DNA of 64,000 nucleotides, taken from contig NZ_JAJSON010000020.1 in assembly GCF_022410465.1 (NCBI RefSeq), forward strand, positions 166,581 to 230,580, read 5' to 3'. The position numbers were made by a program, and so were the translations under genes. Source of the stretch: Christiangramia crocea (GTDB lineage: Bacteria; Bacteroidota; Bacteroidia; Flavobacteriales; Flavobacteriaceae). Positions within the stretch are counted from its first letter, which is position 1, and each line of letters starts with the position of its first letter. Below the pieces are notes generated by a model. It saw nothing but the letters and a program-made list of their open reading frames with translations, had not been told where the DNA came from and searched no databases. This document shows positions 36,808 to 44,968 of this stretch, piece by piece.

Positions 36808-36936
36808 ATGAACACTTCAAAAAACAATGTGCAAAAATGTTGCAGAGAGATCAACCAGGATAATAAAGCTAAAGCCAAAAGAATTGGCCGGTTCCTGATC
36901 CCGAAAGCAAATGAAAACTGGCTTTTATATAAATAA
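36808..36936 (+). CDS. 42-residue hypothetical protein in the sigZ-arsI region
   Basis: Begins MNTSKNNVQKCCREIN and ends ANENWLLYK, with a Cys pair at residues 11-12, and is rich in Lys and Asn. It is preceded at 36746-36771 by the motif shared with sigZ and arsI, and followed 7 bases later by a bidirectional terminator, so it looks like a complete short transcription unit. No homolog is known to me. The CC pair could bind a soft metal; that is speculation. Confidence 0.5.
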   Translation: MNTSKNNVQKCCREINQDNKAKAKRIGRFLIPKANENWLLYK

Positions 36937-36943
36937 CATTGAT

Positions 36944-36972
36944 AAAAAAAAGCACCTCTCTAGGTGCTTTTT
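36944..36972. terminator. bidirectional terminator between the 42-residue ORF and arsI
   Basis: AGCACCT at 36951-36957, loop CTCT, AGGTGCT at 36962-36968, flanked by eight A and by TTTTTCCTTTT. Confidence 0.85.
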
Positions 36973-36991
36973 CCTTTTACGATATTCTAAT

Positions 36992-37453
36992 CTACACCGA
37001 ACAACTGCCATCACATTCTGCTGCCTCATTGGAACTCCAATTCTCCATAGCCTCAGGAGCCTTTTTGGCATTGCGCCCTTCACCGTAAACGGTAGCCGCC
37101 CCGTAAGTATAAAAAGCTTCCCAGTCCACTCCCTGGGGATCTGTGATCCAGGACTTTTCACTTTTTGAATAACAGCAGGAACAATCCCCTTCTTCAAAGA
37201 TCTCACCTTTTGCCTTTTCCAGATTTCTATAAACTTCCAGAAGCTCTTCCTGACTTTCGGTTTGTATTCCCAGATGCTCAATCCCGTTTTCGGAATGACC
37301 ATTTGAAATCGCAAAATTCACTTTTGGATCCTGCAGCATCCATTTAGCATAATCTTTCTTCTGGATGGTAGGCTGAGCTGCAAACAGCGCATTGTAGAAA
37401 TTTATACTCTCTTCTAAATTCTTTACTCTTACGTGTACATGGAATGTTTTCAT
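36992..37453 (-). CDS. arsI: ArsI/CadI-type VOC-fold metalloprotein (organoarsenical C-As lyase-like)
   Basis: 153 residues from the ATG at 37453; a longer in-frame start at 37519 runs through the promoter motif and is rejected. The VOC metal ligands are visible as His5, His60 and Glu112 (in DWEAFYT). The Cys pair that binds the trivalent arsenical in ArsI is present as DCSCCYS (Cys93/Cys94), and a tail with CDGSC could bind a second metal. Known ArsI enzymes cleave carbon-arsenic bonds of methylarsenite and aromatic arsenicals; CadI relatives bind cadmium. The same upstream motif as sigZ suggests a shared sigma factor. Confidence 0.8.
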   Translation of the reverse strand: MKTFHVHVRVKNLEESINFYNALFAAQPTIQKKDYAKWMLQDPKVNFAISNGHSENGIEHLGIQTESQEELLEVYRNLEKAKGEIFEEGDCSCCYSKSEKSWITDPQGVDWEAFYTYGAATVYGEGRNAKKAPEAMENWSSNEAAECDGSCSV

Positions 37454-37492
37454 AATGATAGTTTTTAATTTTTGATGTTCACTTTCTATCAG

Positions 37493-37518
37493 GACTGAAA
37501 ACGATGCAAAAAGATGCA
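37493..37518 (-). promoter_or_regulatory. ECF-like promoter motif upstream of arsI (copy 3 of 3)
   Basis: On the minus strand TGCATCTTTTTG starts at 37518 and AGTCCTGA follows at the same 22-base distance, with GTC ending at 37493, 40 bases before the ATG. A second TGCATC lies 10 bases further (37508-37503). Confidence 0.6.
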
Positions 37519-37550
37519 AAAAAATTTCATTTATTGATGAATTGGTAAAA

Positions 37551-37581
37551 AAAATAAAGCTCTTTCCAGGGAAAGAGCTTT
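37551..37581 (-). terminator. terminator, minus strand, upstream of arsI
   Basis: AAAGCTCTTTCC at 37556-37567 and GGAAAGAGCTTT at 37570-37581; on the minus strand ATTTTTTTTA follows. It has no assigned gene in front of it, except the mini-ORF at 37616-37660. Confidence 0.7.
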
Positions 37582-37615
37582 AGCTAATTAAATTAAATAA
37601 TGAATCTATAATCAC

Positions 37616-37660
37616 CTATCCATTGAATGCAGCTGGCCATAATAATAATTCCTTAGACAT
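37616..37660 (-). CDS. possible 14-residue peptide ORF before a terminator
   Basis: ATG at 37660 opens MSKELLLWPAAFNG and stops at TAG 37618-37616. A terminator follows 35 bases later, and another terminator lies 95 bases ahead of it. Size alone is weak evidence; the bracketing terminators are the reason to list it. Confidence 0.2.
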   Translation of the reverse strand: MSKELLLWPAAFNG

Positions 37661-37754
37661 TAAATGATAATTGCCTTATTTAGTTTTGGCTTCCTAAACT
37701 TACGAATTAATCGGATATAAAGCATATTTATTCGATGATCTGCATTTTCGAAAA

Positions 37755-37783
37755 TAAAAAACCCCCAGTTCTTCACTGAGGGT
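37755..37783 (-). terminator. terminator of the 45-residue membrane peptide gene
   Basis: On the minus strand ACCCTCAG pairs with CTGGGGGT (one G-U pair) and is followed by TTTTTTATTTTC. It lies 22 bases after the stop at 37805. Confidence 0.75.
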
Positions 37784-37804
37784 CCTTCAACAATCTTAAA
37801 TCTT

Positions 37805-37942
37805 TTACTGAAATAAGTACACACTGACCATAACAGCGATACCAGTACTGATGACTATGAATCTTCCGATATTGTAGGTCCTTTCAATACGGCTATACAC
37901 TTCAGTAAACTCAAGGTCATTTGAGTTGGTTAAGTGCTCCAT
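37805..37942 (-). CDS. small one-pass membrane protein, hypothetical
   Basis: 45 residues from the ATG at 37942; an in-frame start at 37993 would give 62 residues with an unlikely basic leader. An acidic head (MEHLTNSNDLEFTEVYSRIERTY) precedes one transmembrane helix (about 29-45, FIVISTGIAVMVSVYLF). A good terminator lies 22 bases downstream, supporting expression. No family recognised. Confidence 0.5.
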   Translation of the reverse strand: MEHLTNSNDLEFTEVYSRIERTYNIGRFIVISTGIAVMVSVYLFQ

Positions 37943-38196
37943 AATAAATGATTTAGGTCCAGTAAATATGGAATACCTCTTAATACAAATCAAATTTTTA
38001 ACACTTTTATCCCGTTTAATTCATTCATTCCAAATGCCTTACAAAAATAGTCAATCCCAGGATTCACCGGCTGTTTGAGAGTTAATATCATAGAATAGAA
38101 GGAATATCATTTCAATATTAAATTGTAGGAAATGCCCTTATTTATTTAATTAATTATACCGCCAAATTCTGACAAACCGGCATTTACATCCAATTA

Positions 38197-38940
38197 TTAT
38201 AGCTCTTTTATCCAGATATTCCGGAACTGCACAAGACTGGAGGCTCCCATTAGTTTTCCTGTTTCCGGATTAATTCCTCCGTGATGCTGTAACCCAATTG
38301 GACCCGATTCGAGCATTGAAGGGTATAAAGCATTATCAATTACCGTGATTCCATTCAGAATCACCGTGATCCTTTTTCCTCTAAGGATAATATCATAGGA
38401 ATTCCATTCACCCACAGGCTGATCTGCCTTTTCAGAAGGTACTGCTGCTGCCCGAACTTCTGGTGATAAGGACTTATTATTTCTTACTGTCCATAATTCA
38501 CCTGATCCTACAGACCAGCACCACATTTGCACCTGGCCGGCGCCTTTTATCAATATCCCGGAATCGGAGTTCGGGCCTAAAGGTTCTATAATATCACCAT
38601 TCTCATCACGCAAGTAGTCTCCATTTGGTAAAATGGTAGGCAAAGGAAAAAGATGATCACCGTAACCCTTAAACCGCCATTCTACATGTAGTTTAAAATC
38701 TTTATACTTACTCTCGGTCCAGAGATTCTTGTCCCCTGTGGCTTCAGAGCGGGCATCATAATCTATCACCCCGTCTATCACATTCCAGTGACCTCCATCG
38801 CCCTCGGGAATTTTCCATCCGCTAAGATCTTTTCCATTGAACAGGCTAACATAACCTTCATTTTCATAAACCGAGTTTTCCTGAGCGGATAAGCAGTTCG
38901 ATAAAATAAATAAGATCCCTAAGATTTGAAGTTTTTTCAT
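38197..38940 (-). CDS. secreted DUF1080 (3-keto-disaccharide hydrolase) protein
   Basis: 247 residues with a signal peptide (MKKLQILGILFILSNCLSAQ). The concanavalin-like beta sandwich of DUF1080 is plain: SLFNGKDLSGWKIPEGDGGHWNVIDGVIDY at the start, FKLHVEWRF, SGILIKGAGQVQMWCWS, GEWNSYDIILRGKRITVILNG and PIGLQHHGG near the end. Members of this family (PF06439) were shown in Bacteroidota to act on 3-keto-glycosides, hydrolysing or eliminating the bond after oxidation. It lies 27 bases after the Gfo/Idh/MocA gene and is the last gene of that transcript. Confidence 0.88.
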   Translation of the reverse strand: MKKLQILGILFILSNCLSAQENSVYENEGYVSLFNGKDLSGWKIPEGDGGHWNVIDGVIDYDARSEATGDKNLWTESKYKDFKLHVEWRFKGYGDHLFPLPTILPNGDYLRDENGDIIEPLGPNSDSGILIKGAGQVQMWCWSVGSGELWTVRNNKSLSPEVRAAAVPSEKADQPVGEWNSYDIILRGKRITVILNGITVIDNALYPSMLESGPIGLQHHGGINPETGKLMGASSLVQFRNIWIKEL

Positions 38941-38967
38941 AATTCTAATTTTAAAAGTTGGTTTTCG

Positions 38968-40425
38968 TTAAAGCTCCCATCCCGGTCTGTAATCCCGGGA
39001 AACATACTGATTCGCTTCCTCATTATTGGTCACCCGCATATTATCGATATCCCATTCCAGACGATCGTCCATACGAATGGCAAGGTTCCCCAGGCAAATA
39101 GTTTCAGCAACATTCTGTACCTTATCTATACTTCCCCTTGAGGCTTTTACGCCTTTAAATGCATCGATCATTTCTGAAGTTTCATCTCTAAGATCGGCTC
39201 CCTCTAAACTAAACTCAGGAATTTTCTGAATATTCCCCTTTGCATCAAACAGAACAGGTTCTTCATATGCATAACCCGAAATAATACTTCCATTTTCTCC
39301 TATGAACATTACTCCGTCACCACCAATCTTTTTATCATTTTTAATAAGAGCCTTAGGGGTTCTTGGCCTTATTCCACCCTCATACCAGAAAACGTCCATG
39401 GTTCTATCTTCACCCAGAACGGGTATCTCCCAGTTAGCCCTGCCGGCGTGAGGGTAACTCACATTATTTTCAACCCACATACTTCTGAAGTCTTTAACCT
39501 GAGAGATTTTGCTATGATTTCCTTCGGCATTATCCGGTTTTCCCAAATTCAAAATCCGCCAGTCTTTCCAAAATCCATAATAGCCCATATCCGCCATGCA
39601 GCCAGCTCCAAATTCATACCAGCCCCTGAATACAGTATGAGTATAGGCAGGCGAGTATGGTCGATCTATGGATGGGCCCAGCCATAATTGCCAGTCAAAA
39701 CCTTCAGGCACAGGCTCAGGTACCGGTAAATGAGGTGAACCCTGCGGCCACATGGGACGATTAGTCCATCGATGGAATTCTTTCACTTCACCAATAACTC
39801 CACTTTTTAACAGGTTTTGCATCCCATAAAATCCCCTGGGATTTTGAAAGGCAAAACAATGAGACGCAAGACCGGTTTTTCTTGCCATATCACATGTTAG
39901 CCGGGTCTCATTCATAAAATTAGAAATCGGCTTATGAGTGGCCACATAAAGACCTTTTTCCATCGCTGCCAGGGCAATAGTAGCATGCAAATGATCTGGC
40001 GTCAATATAAATACGGCATCCAGATCTTTTTCCTTTTCCAAAAGTTCCCGAAAATCGGCATAGGTTGAAACACCATCATAGGAAGATTTTTCTAACTTCT
40101 TCGCATAGAAGTCATTTATAAATCTTCGTCCAACTTCTCTTCCTCCCGCAGCTCCATGGGTTTCTCCCTGAGGAGAGCCCCATTGCGGGTAATCCCAACT
40201 TTCACGATTGGGATCACAAACGCTTACGAATTGAAGTTCGTCCCGTTCCAACCAGCCAGGCAACATTTTCATAGCCTGAGTCCCGGCACCAATTAAAGCA
40301 ACATTAATTTTATCATTTGGAGAGGTTACGGCAGTACCTCCCAGCACCTGGGAAGGAACAATACTCAAACCCATTCCTGTTAATGTGGTTCGGGAAATAA
40401 AGGTTCTTCTGTTTAATTTACTCAT
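38968..40425 (-). CDS. Tat-exported Gfo/Idh/MocA-family oxidoreductase
   Basis: 485 residues. An NRRTFIS twin-arginine signal (residues 5-11) sends the folded protein to the periplasm. The NAD(P) site is VALIGAGTQAMKM (42-54), and the family Lys is in ATHKP (Lys165). The C-terminal domain is long, as in Bacteroidota members with GGDGVMFIGENGSIISGYAYEEP. Relatives oxidise or reduce sugars at C3 or other positions, often with a bound NAD. It is the only NAD-type sugar dehydrogenase in the cluster and sits directly before DUF1080. A 345-bp gap separates it from the gene upstream, so it may have its own promoter. Confidence 0.88.
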   Translation of the reverse strand: MSKLNRRTFISRTTLTGMGLSIVPSQVLGGTAVTSPNDKINVALIGAGTQAMKMLPGWLERDELQFVSVCDPNRESWDYPQWGSPQGETHGAAGGREVGRRFINDFYAKKLEKSSYDGVSTYADFRELLEKEKDLDAVFILTPDHLHATIALAAMEKGLYVATHKPISNFMNETRLTCDMARKTGLASHCFAFQNPRGFYGMQNLLKSGVIGEVKEFHRWTNRPMWPQGSPHLPVPEPVPEGFDWQLWLGPSIDRPYSPAYTHTVFRGWYEFGAGCMADMGYYGFWKDWRILNLGKPDNAEGNHSKISQVKDFRSMWVENNVSYPHAGRANWEIPVLGEDRTMDVFWYEGGIRPRTPKALIKNDKKIGGDGVMFIGENGSIISGYAYEEPVLFDAKGNIQKIPEFSLEGADLRDETSEMIDAFKGVKASRGSIDKVQNVAETICLGNLAIRMDDRLEWDIDNMRVTNNEEANQYVSRDYRPGWEL

Positions 40426-40771
40426 AAAGAAGGTTTAGTAGGTTAATAAGAATAACTCCTGAAAATTGAAGTATTCGTTTTTTTAGGAGCATTAAAATAT
40501 TAAAATTGAAAATATTAATGGGACTATTAACTAAAGCTTTTTTTACTTCATAAATCAAAATATGGATAATTTACAGTTAAATCTATAGCCTTCTGTTCTT
40601 TACATCTTTATCCCAGACCTCAACACCATATTTCTGAATTCCTATATTAAATTGCGCAGGAAATCAAATATATAATAATCGGTAAAGCCTAAGTGAATGC
40701 CGCCCCTCATCCTCTAAGGCTGGAATACTTTTAGACTAACTTTCAAAAGGATTTTGGTAAAAGAAGAATAT
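40426..40771. other. 346-bp intergenic region
   Basis: AT-rich gap upstream of the Gfo/Idh/MocA gene and downstream of the membrane protein gene. I see no terminator or TAnnTTTG box, and no RNA gene. The possible break of the operon is inferred only from its length. Confidence 0.35.
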
Positions 40772-41671
40772 CTATAAATCTTTTACAGCATTATTCTTTC
40801 GATACAACACCATCACTATGATTACTCCGTAAACAAATGTGGAAGATGCAGTTTCTATCATATGGCTTAACCTGACACTGGCTAGTGGCATTAATGGATT
40901 CGAAAGAATATGCCCAAAGTGAGGAGCAGCCAGAAACAGGCCTATCAGTAATGCTGTAATCCATCTACTTACATTGGAATTGCGAATAATACTGAAAGCT
41001 ATTAAAGTGAATAGGGAACCCCGCATTATCTGAAGAATGAATAAACCCGGATCATTAATCATAGTAGAGAATGTATGCTTCCAAAATGGTACAATTTCCC
41101 CGGGACTGCCATAAAATTCACGGAGTTGAGGATTTTGCCATGCGATAAAGTATCCCGCCAGCCAGTATATTAGCACATAAACAACTGCCAAGATGAATAT
41201 CTTCAGAATTAGCTCACTCATATGAAGGTTAAGACTGTCGTTACTAATAATATTTTTCTGAGCTTTCCATCTACCACATAAAAATACCGCCAGGGGAATA
41301 AACAGAAAAGGAACCGGGAGTCCCATAAGCAATAATTCAAATAGAAGTTCTTTTGAAACATTTAATTCACCCAGAAAGTACCATGTTTCGATTTGTGTAA
41401 GAAAAGTAAATACTCCGTAGTAAGCAATGCCTAATAAAAGTGCCAAACGAAACCCTCTAAGATTTGAGGAAACAATTAAACCAACGATTAAAAGAGTATT
41501 TATAATACTAAGGATAAAAACACCCATTCCAGTATCAACAAGACCAGGTTCTGAAGGAAAATCCGGATCCAGGTGGGTGATAACCAAAGTACCCGAAACC
41601 CATATAGGCACATATAGAATAATTAGCAAAACTATTCTTAAGAGCCAACCTGACTTTTTTTGTGCCTTCAT
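40772..41671 (-). CDS. multi-pass membrane protein, hypothetical
   Basis: 299 residues with about eight transmembrane helices (for example residues 12-32, 48-66, 74-94, 105-130, 152-175). No known motif: no conserved charged pair, no transport signature. It lies 105 bases after the TolB-like gene within the sugar-oxidation cluster, so a link with that pathway is possible. I cannot assign a family. Confidence 0.6.
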   Translation of the reverse strand: MKAQKKSGWLLRIVLLIILYVPIWVSGTLVITHLDPDFPSEPGLVDTGMGVFILSIINTLLIVGLIVSSNLRGFRLALLLGIAYYGVFTFLTQIETWYFLGELNVSKELLFELLLMGLPVPFLFIPLAVFLCGRWKAQKNIISNDSLNLHMSELILKIFILAVVYVLIYWLAGYFIAWQNPQLREFYGSPGEIVPFWKHTFSTMINDPGLFILQIMRGSLFTLIAFSIIRNSNVSRWITALLIGLFLAAPHFGHILSNPLMPLASVRLSHMIETASSTFVYGVIIVMVLYRKNNAVKDL

Positions 41672-41776
41672 ATAAATTTACTTCAAAAGGTATTTCCTCT
41701 TAAAGAAGATTTGGGAAACCATTTTTTAAATACTCGAAATCCAGTCTTTTCTAATTACCCAATGATAGTTCATATC

Positions 41777-43297
41777 TTACTCAGCCTTCTCTCCTGAATT
41801 ACTAACAAAAGCAAAATGTTTACTATCAGGGGCCCAGGAAGGCACATTAATAGTTCCCTGGCCTCCATACAGATAAGCTATAACCTTTGGAGCTCCTCCA
41901 GAAGCAGGTATAATATTAAGAGTTACTCTTTTATAAGAAGGATGATCATTTACAGGAATTTCCGGAGGAAAGGAAATATAGGCGATCCAATTACCATCCG
42001 GAGAAATATGGGGAAACCAGTCATTATTAGCATCAAAGGTAATTTGTTCTTTTTCGCTACCGTCCGGTTTCATCCTCCAGATTTGCATGGTTCCTGATGA
42101 ACTCCCATTATAATAAATATATTTACCATCCGGAGAATATTCGCATCCATCTACATGTTCACCTTTCTTTGTATCTGTTAACATGATCTCTTCACCACCA
42201 TGGATTGATTTTTTATAAATATCGTAAGTTGGATTTCCCTCCCGGGTGGCGACGTAAACTACTTCTTCGTTATTAGATGCCCATCCGTGCCAGTAGGACG
42301 GAGTCTTTTCAGTCACTCTTTGCGGTGTACCTCCCTCTAACGGAAGAACATATACTGCAGAACCTTCATTCTCCGGGCTATGACTTATCGCCAATAATTC
42401 CCCATTGAAGGAAATGCCATGATCATTATTAAGATTATCGGCAAATCCAGTATCTAATTTTGAAATTTCTCCTCCATTTACAGGAATGGTATATAAAGAA
42501 CCTTCCATGTTAAACAACAGTTCATTACCATCAGGCATCCAGTTAGGCGCTTCAAACCTGTCATTTTTGGAATAAATAACTTTTCTCTTGCCGTCTTCTA
42601 TACTGATGGTTTCCAGTCTGCATCCTAACCAACCCTCTTCTCCGGGATTATATTTTTCAGAAACCGGTTTATCTAATCTAACATTCCAGGCTTTGGCTTT
42701 TTCAATAGTAGCCGGATCATGGGAATTAATGAATAAACCTACTAACACCTTCCCGTCCAGACTTTCTATCTCTTTTGATCCAATAACCTGTAAAGGTTCA
42801 CCCCAATGAGCGGCTCTCATAATAATCTCCCTTCCTCTCCTTTCCAGTTGAAGAATTTCGTAATGGTTTTTTGGTGACCGGATCTCATTATTTTCAACCT
42901 GCATCTCATCTCCCTCAGATCTCCTCCATTGCATTGTAGTAAGTCCGTCACCATGCAACACTGCACTCGCATGTGATGCATCTTCAGCTTCAGACTCCCT
43001 AATCATAAGTCCTGTTTTCCTGTGAGGATCAACTCCTTTTCCGAGGAATTCGAAATTGGCAGTAATAATAAAATCACCCTCCACTTCATTATACAAGTAA
43101 TTAAATTCATCCCTTTCAAACCATATATTATAACCGGATCCATTTAAAGTATAAACCTGGCCATTACTATCATAGCTTACCGAACCTTTATGATCAGGAT
43201 CTCCTATATCCCTGTTAAACTTGAAAATCCCCAGGTCGTTTTGGGAATAAGAGCCCGTACAAAATAATAGGATGATTAGAAGGGTTAAGATTCGCAT
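41777..43297 (-). CDS. secreted DUF1349-like plus TolB-like beta-propeller protein
   Basis: 506 residues with a signal peptide (LLIILLFCTGSYSQ). The N-terminal half (about 20-205) is a lectin-like sandwich of the DUF1349 kind: YNIWFERDEFNYLYNEVEGDFIITANF and GLMIRESEAEDASHASAVLHGDG. The second half (about 230-500) has five or so PD40 repeats: EAPNWMPDGNELLFN, EYSPDGKYIYYNGSSSGTMQIWRMKPDGS, HISPDGNWIAYISFP and PSWAPDSKHFAFVSN. No catalytic site can be named; a sugar-binding or scaffold role is likely. It lies 31 bases after the GMC subunit 3 gene. Confidence 0.75.
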   Translation of the reverse strand: MRILTLLIILLFCTGSYSQNDLGIFKFNRDIGDPDHKGSVSYDSNGQVYTLNGSGYNIWFERDEFNYLYNEVEGDFIITANFEFLGKGVDPHRKTGLMIRESEAEDASHASAVLHGDGLTTMQWRRSEGDEMQVENNEIRSPKNHYEILQLERRGREIIMRAAHWGEPLQVIGSKEIESLDGKVLVGLFINSHDPATIEKAKAWNVRLDKPVSEKYNPGEEGWLGCRLETISIEDGKRKVIYSKNDRFEAPNWMPDGNELLFNMEGSLYTIPVNGGEISKLDTGFADNLNNDHGISFNGELLAISHSPENEGSAVYVLPLEGGTPQRVTEKTPSYWHGWASNNEEVVYVATREGNPTYDIYKKSIHGGEEIMLTDTKKGEHVDGCEYSPDGKYIYYNGSSSGTMQIWRMKPDGSEKEQITFDANNDWFPHISPDGNWIAYISFPPEIPVNDHPSYKRVTLNIIPASGGAPKVIAYLYGGQGTINVPSWAPDSKHFAFVSNSGEKAE

Positions 43298-43328
43298 CAG
43301 ACTGAATTTAATTGGACTATATTCTTAT

Positions 43329-43991
43329 TTAAAGGGACATTGCCTTCCCGTTACCAAGCTCCTCAACCGGGCCGCATGGAATATATTCACCGGGAATGGG
43401 GTCATACCACAAAACATTCTCCCCTATTTCTTCACTGGTCTTCCATGCCCAAATGCCCATATCCCTGACATTTTTCAAATAAGAAAAAGCTAATGCATCG
43501 GCCTCTTCAGGTGAAAATAATTCTTCATCCGTATCAGGGCTTTTATCCATTGGGTCCTGAGTCTCCCCATTTCTTTTGATGAAATTTTCTTTTTCTGCTG
43601 GTGTAGCCTTAAGGAATTTAGCCACTACGTTTTCAAAATCTACGGACTCGCCTTTTTCTGCTTCCTTTTCGGTTGCATTCTTAAAAGCCTGAGAGAATGC
43701 CCGGGCTGCTCTTTGAAATTCTTCCCGATCTTCCGGAGAAGGGACTTCGTTCATATAGGCATCTATAAACTGAGCAACATTAACATCATTAGCTCCCGGA
43801 GTATCTGTAGTGGGTAATATTACATCCAGTATTTTTTTCAATACCAGACCATGACCTGCTGTTAAGAAGACTGGTTGCCAGTCATATTCAGGATCATTTT
43901 TACAACTTTGTAAAAGGCTTAAAGTAGTAGGTCCTATTACTATAATTCCTGCTCCAAAACCTATATTTCTTAATGCCTGTCTTCTATTCAT
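43329..43991 (-). CDS. GMC partner: gluconate 2-dehydrogenase subunit 3 family, Tat lipoprotein
   Basis: 220 residues. A twin-arginine start (NRRQALR, residues 2-8) is followed by a lipobox LLQSC (Cys about residue 30), so it should be a Tat-exported lipoprotein. The mature region LKKILDVILPTTDTPGANDVNVAQFIDAYMNEV is the PF13618 signature, with ADALAFSYLKNVRDMGIWAWKTSEEIG near the end. In FAD-dependent glucose dehydrogenases the equivalent small subunit carries the Tat signal and brings its catalytic partner across the membrane. The GMC subunit here (44969-46696) lacks a signal and is two genes upstream, so the same arrangement is expected. Confidence 0.85.
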   Translation of the reverse strand: MNRRQALRNIGFGAGIIVIGPTTLSLLQSCKNDPEYDWQPVFLTAGHGLVLKKILDVILPTTDTPGANDVNVAQFIDAYMNEVPSPEDREEFQRAARAFSQAFKNATEKEAEKGESVDFENVVAKFLKATPAEKENFIKRNGETQDPMDKSPDTDEELFSPEEADALAFSYLKNVRDMGIWAWKTSEEIGENVLWYDPIPGEYIPCGPVEELGNGKAMSL

Positions 43992-44033
43992 AATTAAATT
44001 ATTTCAATTCTAATTAGTGAGAGTCTTTCCAAT

Positions 44034-44915
44034 CTATGAATTAAGAAGGTCGCTCTTAATATACCTGTAACTTTGAGAGAGACTTTTATAGGGATCCATT
44101 TCAAAGTTCTCCTGCTCAATAATAAAGTGTTTTCCACCGGCTTCCTTAGCCATATCGAATATCTTCTTAAAATCGATTGTTCCGGAGCCTATTTCGGTGT
44201 TCAATTCATTATTGGTTTTACTCATATCTTTAACATGCCATAATTGGAACCTTCCAGGATGATCTCGAAATAATTGGACCGGATCTTTTTCAGCTCTTAC
44301 CACCCAATAAATATCCATCTCAAAAGCCACAAGGTCTTTTTCCGTATTATTTAAAAAGACATCATAACCATTCTCCCCATTATAATTATCAAATTCAAAA
44401 GCATGATTATGATATGCCAGTTTCAATCCGGCATCTTTACACATCTCACCAGCCTCATTTAATTTTTCAGCCATTCGTTTATAATCATCTATGGATGTTC
44501 TAAGCTTATCAGAAATATGAGGAATAATCACATATTGCTGATCCAGGCCATTTGCAACATCCAGGGTATAGGCGAAATCACTTTTTGAACCTTCTTTACT
44601 CAGGTATTTATCCAGCCCGTAATGACCACTTGGGGAGTTTAAGCCGTTGTCGGTCAAAAGTTTTTTAAATTCTGAAACGCTTAATCCCCAGAATCCGTTC
44701 TCTGAAGAATAGCCATAGGTTTCAACTTCTTTAAAACCTACTCCGGCAACTTTTTCAACAGTCCCATTAACATCATCTCCTATGGTCTCTCTTAAGGAAT
44801 AAAGCTGAAGACCTAAAGGATAATCTCTATCACAACTGTATAAAACGCTTGGTAATACAGCGGCGGCAGCAAATGCCAAACCTGATTGTTTAATAAATGT
44901 TCTTCTTTTAATCAT
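44034..44915 (-). CDS. Tat-exported sugar isomerase/epimerase-like TIM-barrel protein
   Basis: 293 residues. A twin-arginine signal (KRRTFIKQ, residues 3-10) and a lipobox-like end (VLYSC, Cys about 28) predict a Tat lipoprotein. The mature part is an AP-endonuclease/xylose isomerase-type TIM barrel: LGLQLYSLRETIGDD, KLAYHNHAFEF (metal-binding His), VAFEMDIYWVVRAEKDPV, and KHFIIEQENFEMDP with the C-terminal Glu ligand. Members move carbonyl groups or epimerise keto-sugars. In this cluster it may act on the 3-keto-sugar or the product of DUF1080 cleavage. Confidence 0.82.
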   Translation of the reverse strand: MIKRRTFIKQSGLAFAAAAVLPSVLYSCDRDYPLGLQLYSLRETIGDDVNGTVEKVAGVGFKEVETYGYSSENGFWGLSVSEFKKLLTDNGLNSPSGHYGLDKYLSKEGSKSDFAYTLDVANGLDQQYVIIPHISDKLRTSIDDYKRMAEKLNEAGEMCKDAGLKLAYHNHAFEFDNYNGENGYDVFLNNTEKDLVAFEMDIYWVVRAEKDPVQLFRDHPGRFQLWHVKDMSKTNNELNTEIGSGTIDFKKIFDMAKEAGGKHFIIEQENFEMDPYKSLSQSYRYIKSDLLNS

Positions 44916-44968
44916 TGTGATAGTTTTTTAGTTAATAATTGATCACCATTGGGCTGTAAAGCCTTCTA

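Larger units (their letters stand above)
37454..37804. other. 351-bp intergenic region around two minus-strand hairpins
   Basis: Contains the arsI promoter motif, two terminators read on the minus strand (37551-37581 and 37755-37783) and a tiny ORF between them (37616-37660). Nothing else is recognisable. Confidence 0.5.

Noticed and set aside
37501..37520. Tandem gatgcaaaaa repeat as a microsatellite or CRISPR-like repeat
   Set aside because: Only two units; on the minus strand they are the doubled TGCATC of the arsI promoter motif.
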